DNA from: Citrus sinensis
Taxonomy: Eukaryota > Streptophyta > Magnoliopsida > Sapindales > Rutaceae
Direction of reading: 5' to 3'
DNA: 64,000 nucleotides
Assembly: GCF_022201045.2 (NCBI RefSeq)
Contig: NC_068557.1
Location: 30,543,501 to 30,607,500 of the forward strand
Positions 1 to 11,078 of the stretch are shown piece after piece. Below the pieces are notes generated by a model. It was given only the letters and a program-made list of their open reading frames with translations, had not been told where the DNA came from and ran no database searches. Position numbers and translations under genes: made by a program. The first letter of the stretch is position 1. The number at the start of each line of letters is the position of its first letter.

Positions 1-1814
1 GGAAGAATTTCTGCTTATCCTTGCCCAATTCCTGAACCAAAGACTTGGTCCTTGGGTCCAAAAACAAAACTTGGTCTGATGCCAACAAGCCCAATTTCCC
101 CTCCAAGTTAGCATAATAAGCATGGTCAAACAAAAATGGTGTGGTAACATCAAACGGTGCGACAATGTCAGTATTGCCACCAAAATGTGGACATGCCATT
201 CTCAGAGCCCTCAGTAGCCTTGGATCAATGGCAGGGTCAGGCTGCTTTGTGCCACGATAATCATATAGTCTGCTCACAAAGTGCTCACAATGAGCAAATC
301 CAATTGTGTGCGCTCCAGAAAGAACCACCATGTCTTCAATTGTCAGCCCTTTTGCGTTGAAGATTTTGATAATTTGATCAATGGTGGAATTTGCACGCGG
401 CAAATTGAAGGGTACCCTTGACGCCATTGATATTTTCCCATCCCATCTCCCTTTCTTAACTTGGTAATAAGGACCCCCAGCCTGCAACAATATTTTGAAT
501 ATTTCTCTAAGGTTATGAAGATAGGATGTTACATCAATTTCAAACAATAATAACAAAAGCAAAAATGGTCTTGGCATTTACGATGAAATGATTTAATTAC
601 GTCTTTGGATAACTAAAATTAAATAAATATATTGATAGTCAGGATCAGCTTACGACAAAATATATCATTAGCAGACAAATTGGGCACATGGAAATATGTA
701 TTTCTCTGTTTTTGTCCTGTTGAAAACAGCTTGTTAAGTTTGGTTGTTTAGTGGAAAATGAGACAACAATTTTTCTCTAAAATCTTTCTACTTTGGAAGC
801 ATTGTCAATATCAGAAAATAGTACTAAGCTAGTTCAGAGAAATGAGAGAATAGCCAGTGAGAAGTTGAATGTCTCTATTATTTACCAAGAATCAGAGGAA
901 CTATTAGTGGAGTCTGCTTTGCTTTTATGGCAACTTTACAGAGTCTTTTTTTTTTTTTTAACCTTTTAAACAAAATATTGGAAGAAAGCAAGCATTCAAA
1001 GTGTCTTTATCTAATAACTCGGATTATATAGTTGTAATAAATCAAATGAGCCTTAATATATCCCATTAGAAATTTATCTGCTACTTGATTTTTTTTTCTT
1101 TTTAACTCAAGAGGCAACTAATTAAGCATATGAATGCGATTGGAACGAATCTGAAAGAATCAGCTAGAACCGAAAAGGAGAATTTACTGACCAAATGGAC
1201 ATAATCTCTGGCTGCAATTGCAAGAATGTCTGCACAAGATACAACACCAGGGCACTTGCTCTCCACCAAGGCCTTTGCTTTCCTTATGCTTTCAAATCCC
1301 TCTACCCGCAAGTCCTTGTTACCCAATGCATCCTTCTCTGCTAACTCTTTGCTGCCAGGCTTGGTCGCTATCAAAATAGACCCATCACAGCCCTTCAATA
1401 AAAAACGAGAGAAAAAAAAAATCAATAATGTACCAGGTTGATGGTAGTTCTGGTAGAGGTTATTACATAGTACTACTAGCGAAATGTGCATGCATGCAAA
1501 TTAAAATTAAAAAAAAAATACTTTACTTCTACAAAGCAGTCATGGAAAAAGAGGCGAATGGTGGCTGGACCAGAAACGGGTGCTTCTTTGAACTGTTGGC
1601 TGGTTACTGAACCTACAAGTTGCTCAAGTTGAGGGCAAGATTTTGCATAGTAATCAACTGAGAGTTGGCGTCTGCTGCTGCGAGCATTATTATTATTAGT
1701 TTTGGCTGCTAAAATACATGGTGTGTTGAGAATAAGCGAAAAAATGAGCAAGCAAGCCAAAACAAAAGGAAATGAAGAACAAGGAGGAGGAGGAGGAGGA
1801 GATGGGACGGACAT
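1..1814 (-). CDS. PER19: Class III peroxidase, PER19-like (3' end outside window)
   Basis: Secreted haem peroxidase that uses H2O2 to oxidise phenolics in the cell wall or apoplast. Coding exons are 1814-1527, 1392-1192 and 481 to the left edge, all phase 0 at the junctions. The first 37 residues form a proline-rich start and a hydrophobic signal peptide ending near LAAK. Distal haem residues are seen as RLFFHDCF (Arg87, His91), and the proximal histidine in SGAHTIGFAHC (His221). The exon break directly after the distal-His motif is the usual family position. The third exon continues through LASDQVLFLDPRTK, which matches the Arabidopsis PER19 style. Only the C-terminal part is missing, because the window ends. 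The assignment to peroxidase is certain; the PER19 orthology rests on sequence style and on the neighbouring ATP11 and API5 genes. Confidence 0.93.
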
Positions 1815-3728
1815 AATTGTATTGGAGACACAAGGCAGCTTTAGGACAAAAGACTCATACTAATGAGGAGAATATAAAAGTGAAGAACCCAGGTGTGAAT
1901 GTTTGATGTGTGGGACATGTTGCTTGTTGAAAAATAGAGAGAATCAACACCCGTGAAGTCCCAAAACCATAAGAAAAAACAAAAGATAGGCATATAAAGA
2001 GGAGAAATGATGTAAATCAAACAACCCCCCCTCCCCCCCCCAAATTAAAAAAAAAAAAAAAGAATACCCTTTCGGAGCCAACTTAGTTTAATTAATTGCT
2101 TTTTTTTTTAATGGATTACAGAATATAGATGTTTACAATCTGAAATTTACAGGAGTTTAAAATTATACACTTCGGTTAGGGCTTCAAATTGCCAACTGAT
2201 TTTGCTATATTGAATACAAATGTCAGTTTCTTTTGTTCTGTTTGTTGATTATCTTGTCTCAAAGTGATATTACAAAACACTAATTAGCATGGGGAATCCA
2301 TTCACGGGTAGTTGGAAACTTGCAATGATTAAAACCATTAATCATTCTGATTAATCACCAAGTTTTGTCAACTAGTGATTGACACATTAGCTGCTAGCTA
2401 GCGAAGCCATCACTGATAAACTTTCTTTGGCTCTCTGTGTCATTCTTCAGCAAGATGATAAACGAATTGCTGGTACCCTTAAATCCTGATTGATGTGACA
2501 AAATCGAAAGATTAGCCGGTGGAAAAATAATATAAAGAAAATGGAGGATCCTAAATCTTAATATTGGAGCTTATCTTCATGCCAATGGGATTAAGGTGGT
2601 TGTACCAAGCGAATGAAACAAAATGACGAAATCAATTAAATACAAAACTAGAAGGTTGAGCAAAGCTTAGCTTATGGTGAGTGGAGTGAGCCCCATTTGC
2701 CAACCAAACATAAATGCTTAAATGCAGAACATGTGCAAGAACGAGGGACCTCACCATATATCAATATATCATAAATATAACTTTTGACATATATGAATGA
2801 ATCCAGGCCATTGATTTCATTCTCCACTGGCTATGTAGAATTTTAATTTTTATTATTTGAACAACAATGGCTATATAGAATTACATAAATTAGATAAATT
2901 ACTTGCCACTTTTTGGCCTTTTCAGTATATCATTAAGTGGAGATAAGCTTTTTATTGTGAGTGCAGTAAAAGCTGTGAGGGCCATCACACATACACTCAC
3001 TCCTCGCTTGCTTTAATTGTACTTTTGGATTTATGAGCCTGAGCAAGAGAAGTAAAAGGAACCAGAAATCTCACCACCACAGACACAGAGACAAAAAAGT
3101 TGGTATTTTTTGTTTTTTACTTAAAAGAATTGATTTATTTATGACTTTCAAAGTTCTGCATCTCAGTACAGAAGGTGACCCCAGTCAGATTTTGCGAAAA
3201 CAGATATTTTATTAGTCCCCCAACTCCCGCCAGTCACTGTATCAACTTCAGCTCTCTGCAGATTTATATTATTTTATAGGGGTTGAATTTCAAATCTCTT
3301 GGCAAGTAATTGCTTATATCCAGGCTTTGAATTATGTAAAAGGTCTAACTAGTCTGAACATTGTAAGGCCAAGAACAGGTGGTTGTTTTTTTTTTCTTTA
3401 TTTCCCCTTGGCAAATCAAATTATCAAATATTGAACTAAAATATAAAAAAAGAGTAAAAATAAAATGCAATACCAAGAAACTATGGTCCATTCATAAAAA
3501 AATATTGTTGATTCTCATTGGTGAGCTCCAAAGTCCCTATCCAAAAAAAGGGAGAAAAAAAAAAGCTTCAAAGTCAACTTACTTGGGAACCTCGTACAGA
3601 GGAACATGGACAGTGGCATAGATTGTCACAAATTTCTTCAGCTCCATTTCGAATTTTAGATATATTTTCAAGGAACGCTGTGGACTGATTGAAGAAGACA
3701 GTGGGCAACTTACTCAAAGCAGCTTTTC

Positions 3729-3735
<7 letters not shown>
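1815..3735. other. Intergenic, upstream of the peroxidase
   Basis: This is AT-rich spacer upstream of the minus-strand peroxidase, so its left part should hold that gene's promoter and 5' UTR. I see homopolymer runs (C-rich then A-rich near 2025-2060) but no supportable gene. A short minus-strand reading frame near 3586-3651 gives MELKKFVTIYATVHVPLYE and then meets a good splice-donor-like sequence; it could be a lone exon or chance. Confidence 0.6.

Positions 3736-3736
<1 letters not shown>

Positions 3737-3806
<70 letters not shown>
3737..3806. repeat. (TA)n microsatellite
   Basis: About 35 uninterrupted TA units. It is likely to vary in length between individuals. Confidence 0.97.
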
Positions 3807-3810
<4 letters not shown>

Positions 3811-3959
3811 TTTGTTATAATTAACTTTTGAGGATGATATAGAACTCTCGTCAACGCAACTGGCGCTGTTAACCCACCAATAAATTAAATGCCGATATCG
3901 TTCCCTTCATGAAAAGCACTTTGTAGCTTCTGGTGCCAAAAAAGGTGCTAAGCATGCAG

Positions 3960-4648
3960 GCGGATAGAGCGCGTAAAATTTGAACACAATCGTTTACTCT
4001 GATATTAATACGACGTGAATAAATGAATTTAGATTTAAAAAACTGACATGATTATTTGAATGGGTTTGACTGAATCAACAATATATTTTTTGTGTGTGTC
4101 GATTTAAGATTTAGTTTCTCAACTCATTTATTCGGGTTATTATATGACTATTAAACAATTAACCAAAACTAATTCATATGTACATAAAATTATTATTATA
4201 TCTTTAATTACAAATTAATTTATAGAATATTATAATTAAAATTCAAATATTAGATGTGATTTTTTTTAAGGATAAACATTTATATGATGTTTCATTTTGT
4301 AAAATTCTAAATAGATTTAAAACGTCAATGATATAAATGTGTTATATTTTGGTAGATATTTATATTTTATAATATCAATACATAATATAATTTAAATACA
4401 CATGAGTGCAATTTCTATCAAATGAGTATGGAACGTGTGATGTAAATCGTATTAAATAAGTGTTAAGCATGATATTAATTTATATAGTATGTTGGATGGC
4501 ATGATTACCTAATTATTGATTGGACGTGTCAAATCACTCGTTTATTTTATGTGTCGGATTTAAATTTTAATATTTTAACACAATTACTAAATGAGTCAGT
4601 ATTTAGATCAAACTAAATTGATCACAATATGAACATAATCGGATGACC
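3960..4648. repeat. Degenerate AT-rich dispersed repeat (probable)
   Basis: The stretch has many short motifs typical of decayed plant repeats (runs such as GACTGAATCAAC, TTCGGGTTATT, ATCGGATGACCC) but no intact termini or coding sequence that I can see. The Mutator-type element that follows is inserted at its right edge, and a few bases of similar sequence continue after that element. Family not assigned. Confidence 0.3.
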
Positions 4649-4657
4649 CAGATCTAA

Positions 4658-5150
4658 GGGAAATTTACCAAATTAGCCATTAAAATTTTGCATTTTTCAA
4701 CTTTGGCCACCCAAACATTTTTCAATCAAAATTAGCCAAACAACAAACTTTTGGACCACAATACCCTTGCAATCTCACCCAAAGCTCACCAAATCTTGAA
4801 CTCACCCACACTTCTCACCAAACGGAAGCACCATAGAGAGCCAAATCGGAGACCATCATCGGTGGCAATCTCACCGGAATTCCGTTCAACAACACTAATT
4901 CCACCAAAATCACGTCTAATAGCAATCAAGATCTCCAAGATAACAGTTGAAGTTCAAAAACTCTAGGTTAGCAATTTCAAACACATGCTTTATGTTGTTC
5001 TTGTGTTGTGTTGTGGTTGTGTGTTGTTGTGATGGTGTTTGTGGTGGTTAGTGGTCTATTGTCGCACTGTGTTGGAGGCAATACGTTGCAATGGCTGTTG
5101 ACCAATTTGTGAAAATTTGAAATTTATGTGCGACAGGTTCCCGTTGCACA
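4658..5150. repeat. MULE left terminal inverted repeat
   Basis: It pairs with about 7858-8348 in reverse complement. The match covers the terminal motif, the blocks ACTTCTCACCAAACGGAAGC and CATAGAGAGCCAAATCGGAG, and continues to the first GTGCGACAGG repeat. Divergence between the arms is modest, so the insertion is not very old. Confidence 0.9.
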
Positions 5151-5400
5151 AAATTTCATATTACACAATCTGAAATTTTGTGCGACATGTTCCCGTCGCA
5201 CCAAATTTTGTGCAACTGCCTTTCTGTCGCACAAAAAATCTGATTACACAATCTGAAATTTTGTGCGACAGGTTCTCGTCACACCAAATTTTGTGTGACT
5301 GCCTTTCTGTCGCACAAAAAATTTGATTACACAATCTGAAATTTTGTGCGACAGGTTCCCGTCGCACTAAATTTTGTGCAACTGATGCTGTTGCACAAAA
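5130..5400. repeat. Left subterminal GTGCGAC/GTCGCAC array
   Basis: About three copies of an approximately 83-bp unit lie here. Each unit contains GTGCGAC followed, tens of bases later, by GTCGCAC, so each can fold back on itself. The anchor sequence ACACAATCTGAAATTTTGTG recurs near 5163, 5246 and 5330. A mirror-image array occurs in the right half of the element. Confidence 0.88.
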
Positions 5401-5568
5401 AAATCATATTACATAAAATTTAGGTTATTTTCTGGAGGTCATAATTACAGCTAAATAAATCTATTTTTTGTGTATAATATATCGTTTCAAAGCTTGCAAT
5501 GAAACAAATCAAACCCACAATGTGTAACCACATTTGTTATATTTTTTTTTGTATATTTTGTAGTTTAA

Positions 5569-6360
5569 ATGGATTCAGTTGTGCTTCAACTGTGTTACGA
5601 CGGTTGATGGGAGACGTTGGCGGATGGACGTATGGAGTACGTGAATGGCAATAATACAACTTTTCTAATTCGGAAAGAATGTACATTTGATCAGTTTCTG
5701 GCAAGAGTTTATGATGTGTTACAGATAAATCGTAATAAATACTATCACCATGAAGACAACTTTGAGGTCTAGTAATACAATGTATCGTACATGTTCACTG
5801 CCTATGGACATATTTAACGATGAAATAGTCAAGGCTGTGTTACATATGGCCTCTGATGTGGTAAATTATGGATGCATTCCTATATTTGTGACCACATCTC
5901 CTCGATTTGATTACCAAGATCTTGAGCCACCTGTAGAAACTGAAACCTCTTTTAGAGAAAATGTCTCTGTCCTTGATAGTGAAGAAGATGTATTACCACA
6001 GACACTGTCTTTACAACAACGTTACTCTCCACTCCACGACTACAATGACACTATTAATGACAATGGCATTACCCTAGCGGATGTTGAAGCAGAGGCATTA
6101 CCACAGACACTGTCATTAGAGCAACGTTACTCTCCATTCTACAATAATGAATTTCGCAGTAATGATGATCCTATTGATGACATCGGCAACACAACAGTAG
6201 ATAATGTTTGTATGGAACCATATAATAATACAATGAACAACCATTTTAATAGTTCAGTTTATGATAGAGGCGTTGGTCCTTCTCATATTCCTATTAATGT
6301 TGACGATGATGATCAAAATAGTATTCCTATTAATAACATTGCCAGCCAATCTATTATATT
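5569..6360 (+). pseudogene. MULE MuDR-like N-terminal coding remnant
   Basis: The frame opens at an ATG with MDSVVLQLCYDG, followed by an in-frame stop and then WETLADGRMEYVNGNN, the usual start of plant MULE-associated proteins. Reading later moves to the frame of KTTLRSSNTMYRTCSLPMDI, so there is at least one early stop and one frameshift. The acidic, asparagine-rich stretch after it contains two copies of a PQTLSL(Q/E)QRYSP motif. The transposase catalytic core that should follow is absent, which points to internal deletion. Confidence 0.75.
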
Positions 6361-6475
6361 GCAAATTTTTATTTCAATGATATGTAAAAAAAAAAGTTTT
6401 GTAGACACCAATAATAATTATAAATACAATCGTCTAAAATCCAATTTCATCATTATATATCGGCGCCACAATATC

Positions 6476-6835
6476 CTAAAGGCCGATATCACCATTAAAT
6501 ATGTCTACAACAATTTTATTCCTAAAGTATTGCCCGTGGCCACTAGTAAAATTAAGTCTGAGCCCAAACATTAAATACATCGTGATCATCAACATAAAAA
6601 CGCCACAATCGCCACTACCATGCTCTTGTTGCGGCACACCCTTACATATTTTGACATTCCAAGGGTCGGCATTCCGCAAGTCATGTCGGACGTTGTAAAA
6701 TTCGATATCTTCTAACCATCGAGGGAAGATGACTTCAAGTGGTTTGAACTTATCCTTGTACGTTTTATCATCACGAACTGCCACCAACGAGTCATAAATC
6801 CACACATTTTTCTTGTGAAGGTCAACTCAAGTTAC
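6476..6835 (-). pseudogene. MULE-borne ULP1-type (C48) cysteine protease C-terminal remnant
   Basis: The minus-strand frame contains WIYDSLVAVRDD and EHGSGDCGVFMLM, the aspartate and cysteine blocks of the SUMO-protease-like C48 fold. A histidine block (GGDHWIV) lies just upstream but is separated from the rest by an in-frame stop. The N-terminal part is missing and runs into the GTCGCAC array. Such domains are carried by KI-type MULEs and are not host deSUMOylation genes. It lies tail-to-tail with the MuDR-like remnant. Confidence 0.75.
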
Positions 6836-6849
6836 TATCCAATGATCGC

Positions 6850-7167
6850 CGCCCAGCATCTGTTGCACAATATTTGGTGCGACGGGAACCTGTTGCACAA
6901 AATTTCAAATTGTGTAATCAGATTTTTTGTGCGACAGAAAGGCAGTCGCACAAAATTTAGTGCGATGGGAACCTGTCGCACAAAATTTAGTGCGATGGGA
7001 ACCTGTCGTACAAAATTTCAGATTGTGTAATCAGATTTTTTGTGCAACAGAAAGGCAGTCGCACAAAATTTGGTGTGACGGGAACCTGTCGCACAAAATT
7101 TCAGATTGTGTAATCTAATTTTTTGTGTGACAGAAAAGCAGTCGCACAAAATTTGGTGCGACGGGAA
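6850..7167. repeat. Right subterminal GTGCGAC/GTCGCAC array
   Basis: Three to four copies of the unit seen at 5130-5400, in inverted orientation (anchor AAATTTCAGATTGTGTAATC). One unit is split by the nested hAT-type element, and the array resumes at 7796-7862. Confidence 0.87.
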
Positions 7168-7175
7168 CATGTCGC

Positions 7176-7787
7176 TAGGGGTGGGCACGGTTTGGTTCGG
7201 TTCGAAATTAAGTAGAACCGATTTAAATCGGTTATTTTATAAAAAGAACCGAATAAGAACCAAACTCAAACGGTTCTTTTCGGATCGGTTCGGTTCGGTT
7301 CGATTTTTTCGGTTCTAGGCCTATTGGGCCTATTTTGAATTTTTAAATTTTTAGCCCATTGGGCCTCATGAATGTAATAATTTTTTTTCAACAATTAATT
7401 TATCCTAATTTTATTACAAATATTAACAATAAATACAAAGTATTCAAAACACATTTTATCACTAATATCTTACTAACTATTAATAAGATACTCCCAAAAT
7501 ATGAAATATTAAAATTTCAAAATACATAACCAAACTCCAATACTCAATCTATATAAACATAATCATAATGTTATAAAGAGAAATAACACATGTTTGATTT
7601 GAATAAAATAAAAAAATAATTCGGTTTTTCGGTTCAGCTAAGTGAACCGAATACCGAACCGACATTTTGGTTTTTTTTACAAACGGTATATTTCGGTTTT
7701 TTTTTAAAATAAAAACCAAACCGAATTAGAAAAAACCATCGGTTCGGTTCGATTTTTTTAAGACTACGGTTTTTTTGCCCACCCCTA
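7176..7787. mobile_element. Nested hAT-type miniature element
   Basis: It begins TAGGGGTGGGCA and ends with the exact complement TGCCCACCCCTA, the classic plant hAT terminus. A perfect 8-bp target duplication, CATGTCGC, sits on both sides (7168-7175 and 7788-7795). Subterminal runs of GGTTCGGTT and AACCGAA form longer imperfect inverted repeats. The AT-rich middle has no coding capacity. It interrupts a MULE repeat unit and is therefore younger than the MULE. Confidence 0.95.
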
Positions 7788-7857
7788 CATGTCGCACAAA
7801 ATTTTAGATTGTGTAATATGAAATTTTGTTCGACAGATTCCCACCGCACAAAATTTT

Positions 7858-8348
7858 GTGCGACGGGAACCTGTCGCACATAAATTTCAAATTTTTCCAA
7901 ATTGGTCAACAATCATTGCAACGTATTGCCTCCAACACAGTCCGACAATAGACCACCAACCACCACAAACACCATCACAACAACACACAACCACAACACA
8001 ACACAAGAACAATATAAAGCATGTGTTTGAAATTGCTAACCTAGGGTTTTTGAACTTCAACTGTTATCTTGGAGATCTTGATTGCTATTAGACGTGATTT
8101 TGGTGGAATTAGTGTTGTTGAACGGGATTCCGGTGAGATTGCCGCTGATGATGGTCTCCGATTTGGCTCTCTATGGTGCTTCCGTTTGGTGAGAAGTGTG
8201 GGTGAGTTCAAGCTTTAGTGAGCTTTGGGTGAGATTGCAAGGATATTGTGGTCCAAAAGTTTGTTGTTTGGCTAATTTTGATTGAAAAAAGTTTGGGTGG
8301 CCAAGTTGAAAAATGCAAAATTTTAATGGCTAATTTGGTAAATTTCCC
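7858..8348. repeat. MULE right terminal inverted repeat
   Basis: Reverse-complement partner of 4658-5150, ending GCTAATTTGGTAAATTTCCC. It is followed at once by the 9-bp target duplication. Confidence 0.9.
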
Positions 8349-8357
8349 CGGATCTAA

Positions 8358-8730
8358 ACTTGACTGCTATGTTGTTCACACCTGTACCAAAACTTGTATC
8401 TTTTTATTTTCTTGCGATAAATTACTAATAATAATTTTAGGTGCCATTCGACTTCTGTATTTTTTTTTATTTAGAGAAAATAAGAATAATTCATTAGTTT
8501 AATAGCAATTGGGCTCTTTGGATTTGGCAATTGGGCTGAATTCGACCCACTTTAATAGCCGAACGATTCGTTTTGCCGTGAGACGCAATTGATTTGACGA
8601 GGCTTTCTTCGTTACAACTTACAAGGAAACACGTTGAAGCTTGATTGCGGGCTATCTATTTGATAAAATTCCTGACTCAAGTCTGTTAACTTCACGTATG
8701 TAATTTGGTTTTCTCACGTAATTTTGTACA
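8358..8730. other. Spacer and presumed promoter/5' UTR of ATP11
   Basis: Between the right MULE target duplication and the ATP11 start codon. AT-rich in its first half and more mixed from about 8510. No other feature seen. The MULE has inserted within about 400 bases of the coding start. Confidence 0.6.
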
Positions 8731-10694
8731 ATGCTACGTTTGTCGTCAAGATTCATAAGAACCAAAGTCTCCCCAGTGAAAGATCTCTTCACCAAAACAT
8801 CTTCTTCATGCAGTTTCACTACCTTCACTGTAAACCCAACCATCCAAAAACAGCGAGAGAAAGCGATTCCATGCGACTTCTTGAAATGGTCTTCGCTTGG
8901 TTTGTATAGAACCTCAAGGTTTGCAACTGGGTTCACGCCGTTGCAGCCAAAGCCGTTGGATTCGATTATTGATATCGAGCGAGCCAAGGATAAATCTGCC
9001 GAGGATCTTGCTACGATTTGGGACGATGTATGTACCATTTCGGGTACTTCTGCTTCTTTTTTTTATTTTTTGTGAACAATTTTTTTGGGTTCATATAATT
9101 AATGGGTTGTGTTATTTCAGTATCATTTGGGAAGGGGTCACATTTGCGCGTCCTTGAAAACCCAGCTTTATCGTTTATTGGAGCACAGATCAGCTGATTG
9201 GTAATTTGTTAATCATTTTATTATGTATCTGTCTTCATTCTCCATGTTCTGCATTCTTATTTTCTATTGCTCTTTACAGCCGCTACTTTGTAATTCCTCT
9301 GTGGAAAGGAAGTGGCTATGCAACAATGTTTGTTCAAGGTTTGCTCTCTGATGAATCTCGCATATCTTACATGCTGCTATTTAGTGAGATTTGGTCATCT
9401 TCTATATTTAAAAAAAAAAAAAAATTCTTGTCTTGGTACATAGATTGGCCCTTTTGGTGTACCAACTCAAGAGTGCTTGAGGTACTTTTGTTGAATAAGT
9501 GAATAGAAGAGATAACACTTGCATCACGGTAAACAGGATGTAACAAATGTTTTAACAACTAGATTTGGTTTATGGTAATAGATACAAGTTTTATTCTCTT
9601 CATTACTGCAGTTGTGGCATTAACCTGAAGTTAGCTGATTGAACTCTGAAGTGAGGAATTCCTTTTAAATCCCTTTTTAATGAATGGACATTATTTGCAC
9701 CCACACGGTAGCCATTTTAGAGTTTTCCTGTTTTAGTAAAGATAAGGTTTGAAAAGAGACCATCGACTAGGTTATGAGAACCATCTTCTTAGTTCATAAA
9801 TGTGCGCTTATTTGAAAATGAGTTGGTAATGTAATTTTTAACTGAAGAGAAATGTCATTATTTTTAACTTGGTCTCTACTTGCCATGTCAAAGTTAGCTT
9901 CTATAGGCGATTTCTCTTTTCGGGGAAACCTTAGATGGGGTTATGCTTCCTTATTTAACTAGAATTTATTTGTTGAAAACTTGAAACTTTTATTATAACT
10001 GTCCCAACCGTGTCTGTCTGATTGCCTGGCTCCTTCTTGTCTGTCTCTTTGTTCATGGACTCTTGATATGACCACCTAGCTTTTGTTTTGTTCTGTTTTC
10101 TTATTTAATGAAAGGGATCACCTACTTTAATATTGCCGTTTTTAACTTTATGGTTAGAAATTGGGATTGTTGAAAGTATTCATATGTGGATATTGAGGTG
10201 GTTATAACAAGTTTAGTAATGTCATGTGTCACCCGCACTTATTTTCTTAGCTTAGGGCCAGTCAGGAAGGATTTTCATTACTTCAAGCAATACAATTCAC
10301 TGAAACTTGTTCTCAGGAAATCTGTGAAAGGAAAGTTTTTGTTTGAAGTAAAGCTGTTGGTTAGTGAGGTAAATCTGTTTCTCTTGCAGTACAACTGCCT
10401 CACATTCTTGTAACTGGACTTGAGGATTACAAGGCCAGAGGAACTCAAGCAGCTCCCTACTTCACTGCATCTTTTTACACAGACTTTGCAGAGAGCAAGG
10501 ACTTGGTGCTCATCCGTGGAGATATTGTGTTCACGAGTAAGCTCACTGACTCAGAAGCAGAATGGCTCTTGGAGACCATTCAATCTTTCTATTTGAATGA
10601 TGTGAGATTTAAGCTTGTGGAACGGTTCAATAAGGAAGCACGAAACTTTGAATTCAAGGATGTCTTGCGAGCCTTGAGCATGCCCCTCCTATGA
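8731..10694 (+). CDS. ATP11: ATP11, mitochondrial F1-ATPase assembly factor (ATPAF1 family)
   Basis: Chaperone that binds free F1 beta subunits in the mitochondrial matrix during ATP synthase assembly. Coding exons are 8731-9027, 9121-9200, 9280-9338 and 10390-10694, giving 246 residues. The N-terminus is rich in Arg, Ser and Thr with no early acids (MLRLSSRFIRTKVSP), a typical mitochondrial presequence. The conserved core reads WDDYHLGRGHICASLK, then RYFVIPLWKGSG, then LPHILVTGLEDYKARGTQAA. Junctions show CAG acceptors and GT donors, and frame continuity holds throughout. The last intron (9339-10389) is about 1 kb and contains only AT-rich sequence. The upstream spacer of about 370 bases back to the MULE presumably holds the promoter. 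The PER19-ATP11-API5 order matches Arabidopsis chromosome 2 as I recall it. Confidence 0.95.
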
Positions 10695-11078
10695 TTTCCT
10701 GGAGGATTGCAAGCTTTCCAAAGTAACTGCACAACTGAAAAAGAGAAGAGTTGAAGCAGTAGCAATAAGATCGCCGCAGAATATTACCCCGTAAGAGGGA
10801 AGATGATACCATGTATTTTGAAAGTATGTTTTGTATACTTTTTTTTTTTTTCAATCTTCTATGGTTGTTCGAAGACCTTCATTTTTACTTTTAATGGAAA
10901 CATTGATTTTGTAACTGGTTATGTGCACTTTTTTATGCTTAGTAGAATAGATGAAAGCTTCATGAAATTGTTTATGATTTTTTTTTTTTTGTGGGGAAAA
11001 AAGGACAGCTACGCCCCTTGATTTGGAGAAATAGTCATAAAATTCTTAAGTTTTTAAAAAGGAACACTAATTTTTTTT

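Larger units (their letters stand above)
4658..8348. mobile_element. Mutator-like DNA transposon (MULE) with ULP1-type protease remnant
   Basis: The ends are near-perfect inverted repeats (GGGAAATTTACCAAATTAGC at the left, its complement at the right) extending about 490 bp. They are flanked by 9-bp target duplications CAGATCTAA (4649-4657) and CGGATCTAA (8349-8357), one mismatch apart, which is the Mutator size. Inside the inverted repeats lie arrays of an approximately 83-bp unit carrying GTGCGAC and GTCGCAC. The interior keeps two coding remnants facing each other: a MuDR-like N-terminal part (plus) and a C48 cysteine protease part (minus), a pairing known from KI-type MULEs. No DDE transposase core is visible, so the copy should be non-autonomous. 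A 612-bp hAT-type element is nested in its right half. Confidence 0.9.

Noticed and set aside
6476-6835. Host SUMO protease gene
   Set aside because: The fragment lacks the N-terminal part, is inside a MULE, and this pairing is known from KI-type MULEs.
5130-7190. Regular repeats with short conserved blocks, reminiscent of a CRISPR array
   Set aside because: The units lie in mirror-image arrays within the arms of a plant MULE, have no unique spacers between identical repeats, and occur in a nuclear plant genome.
7634-7912. Open frame across the hAT-type element boundary
   Set aside because: It spans inverted repeats and the target duplication, with low-complexity sequence; it is chance coding in a non-coding element.
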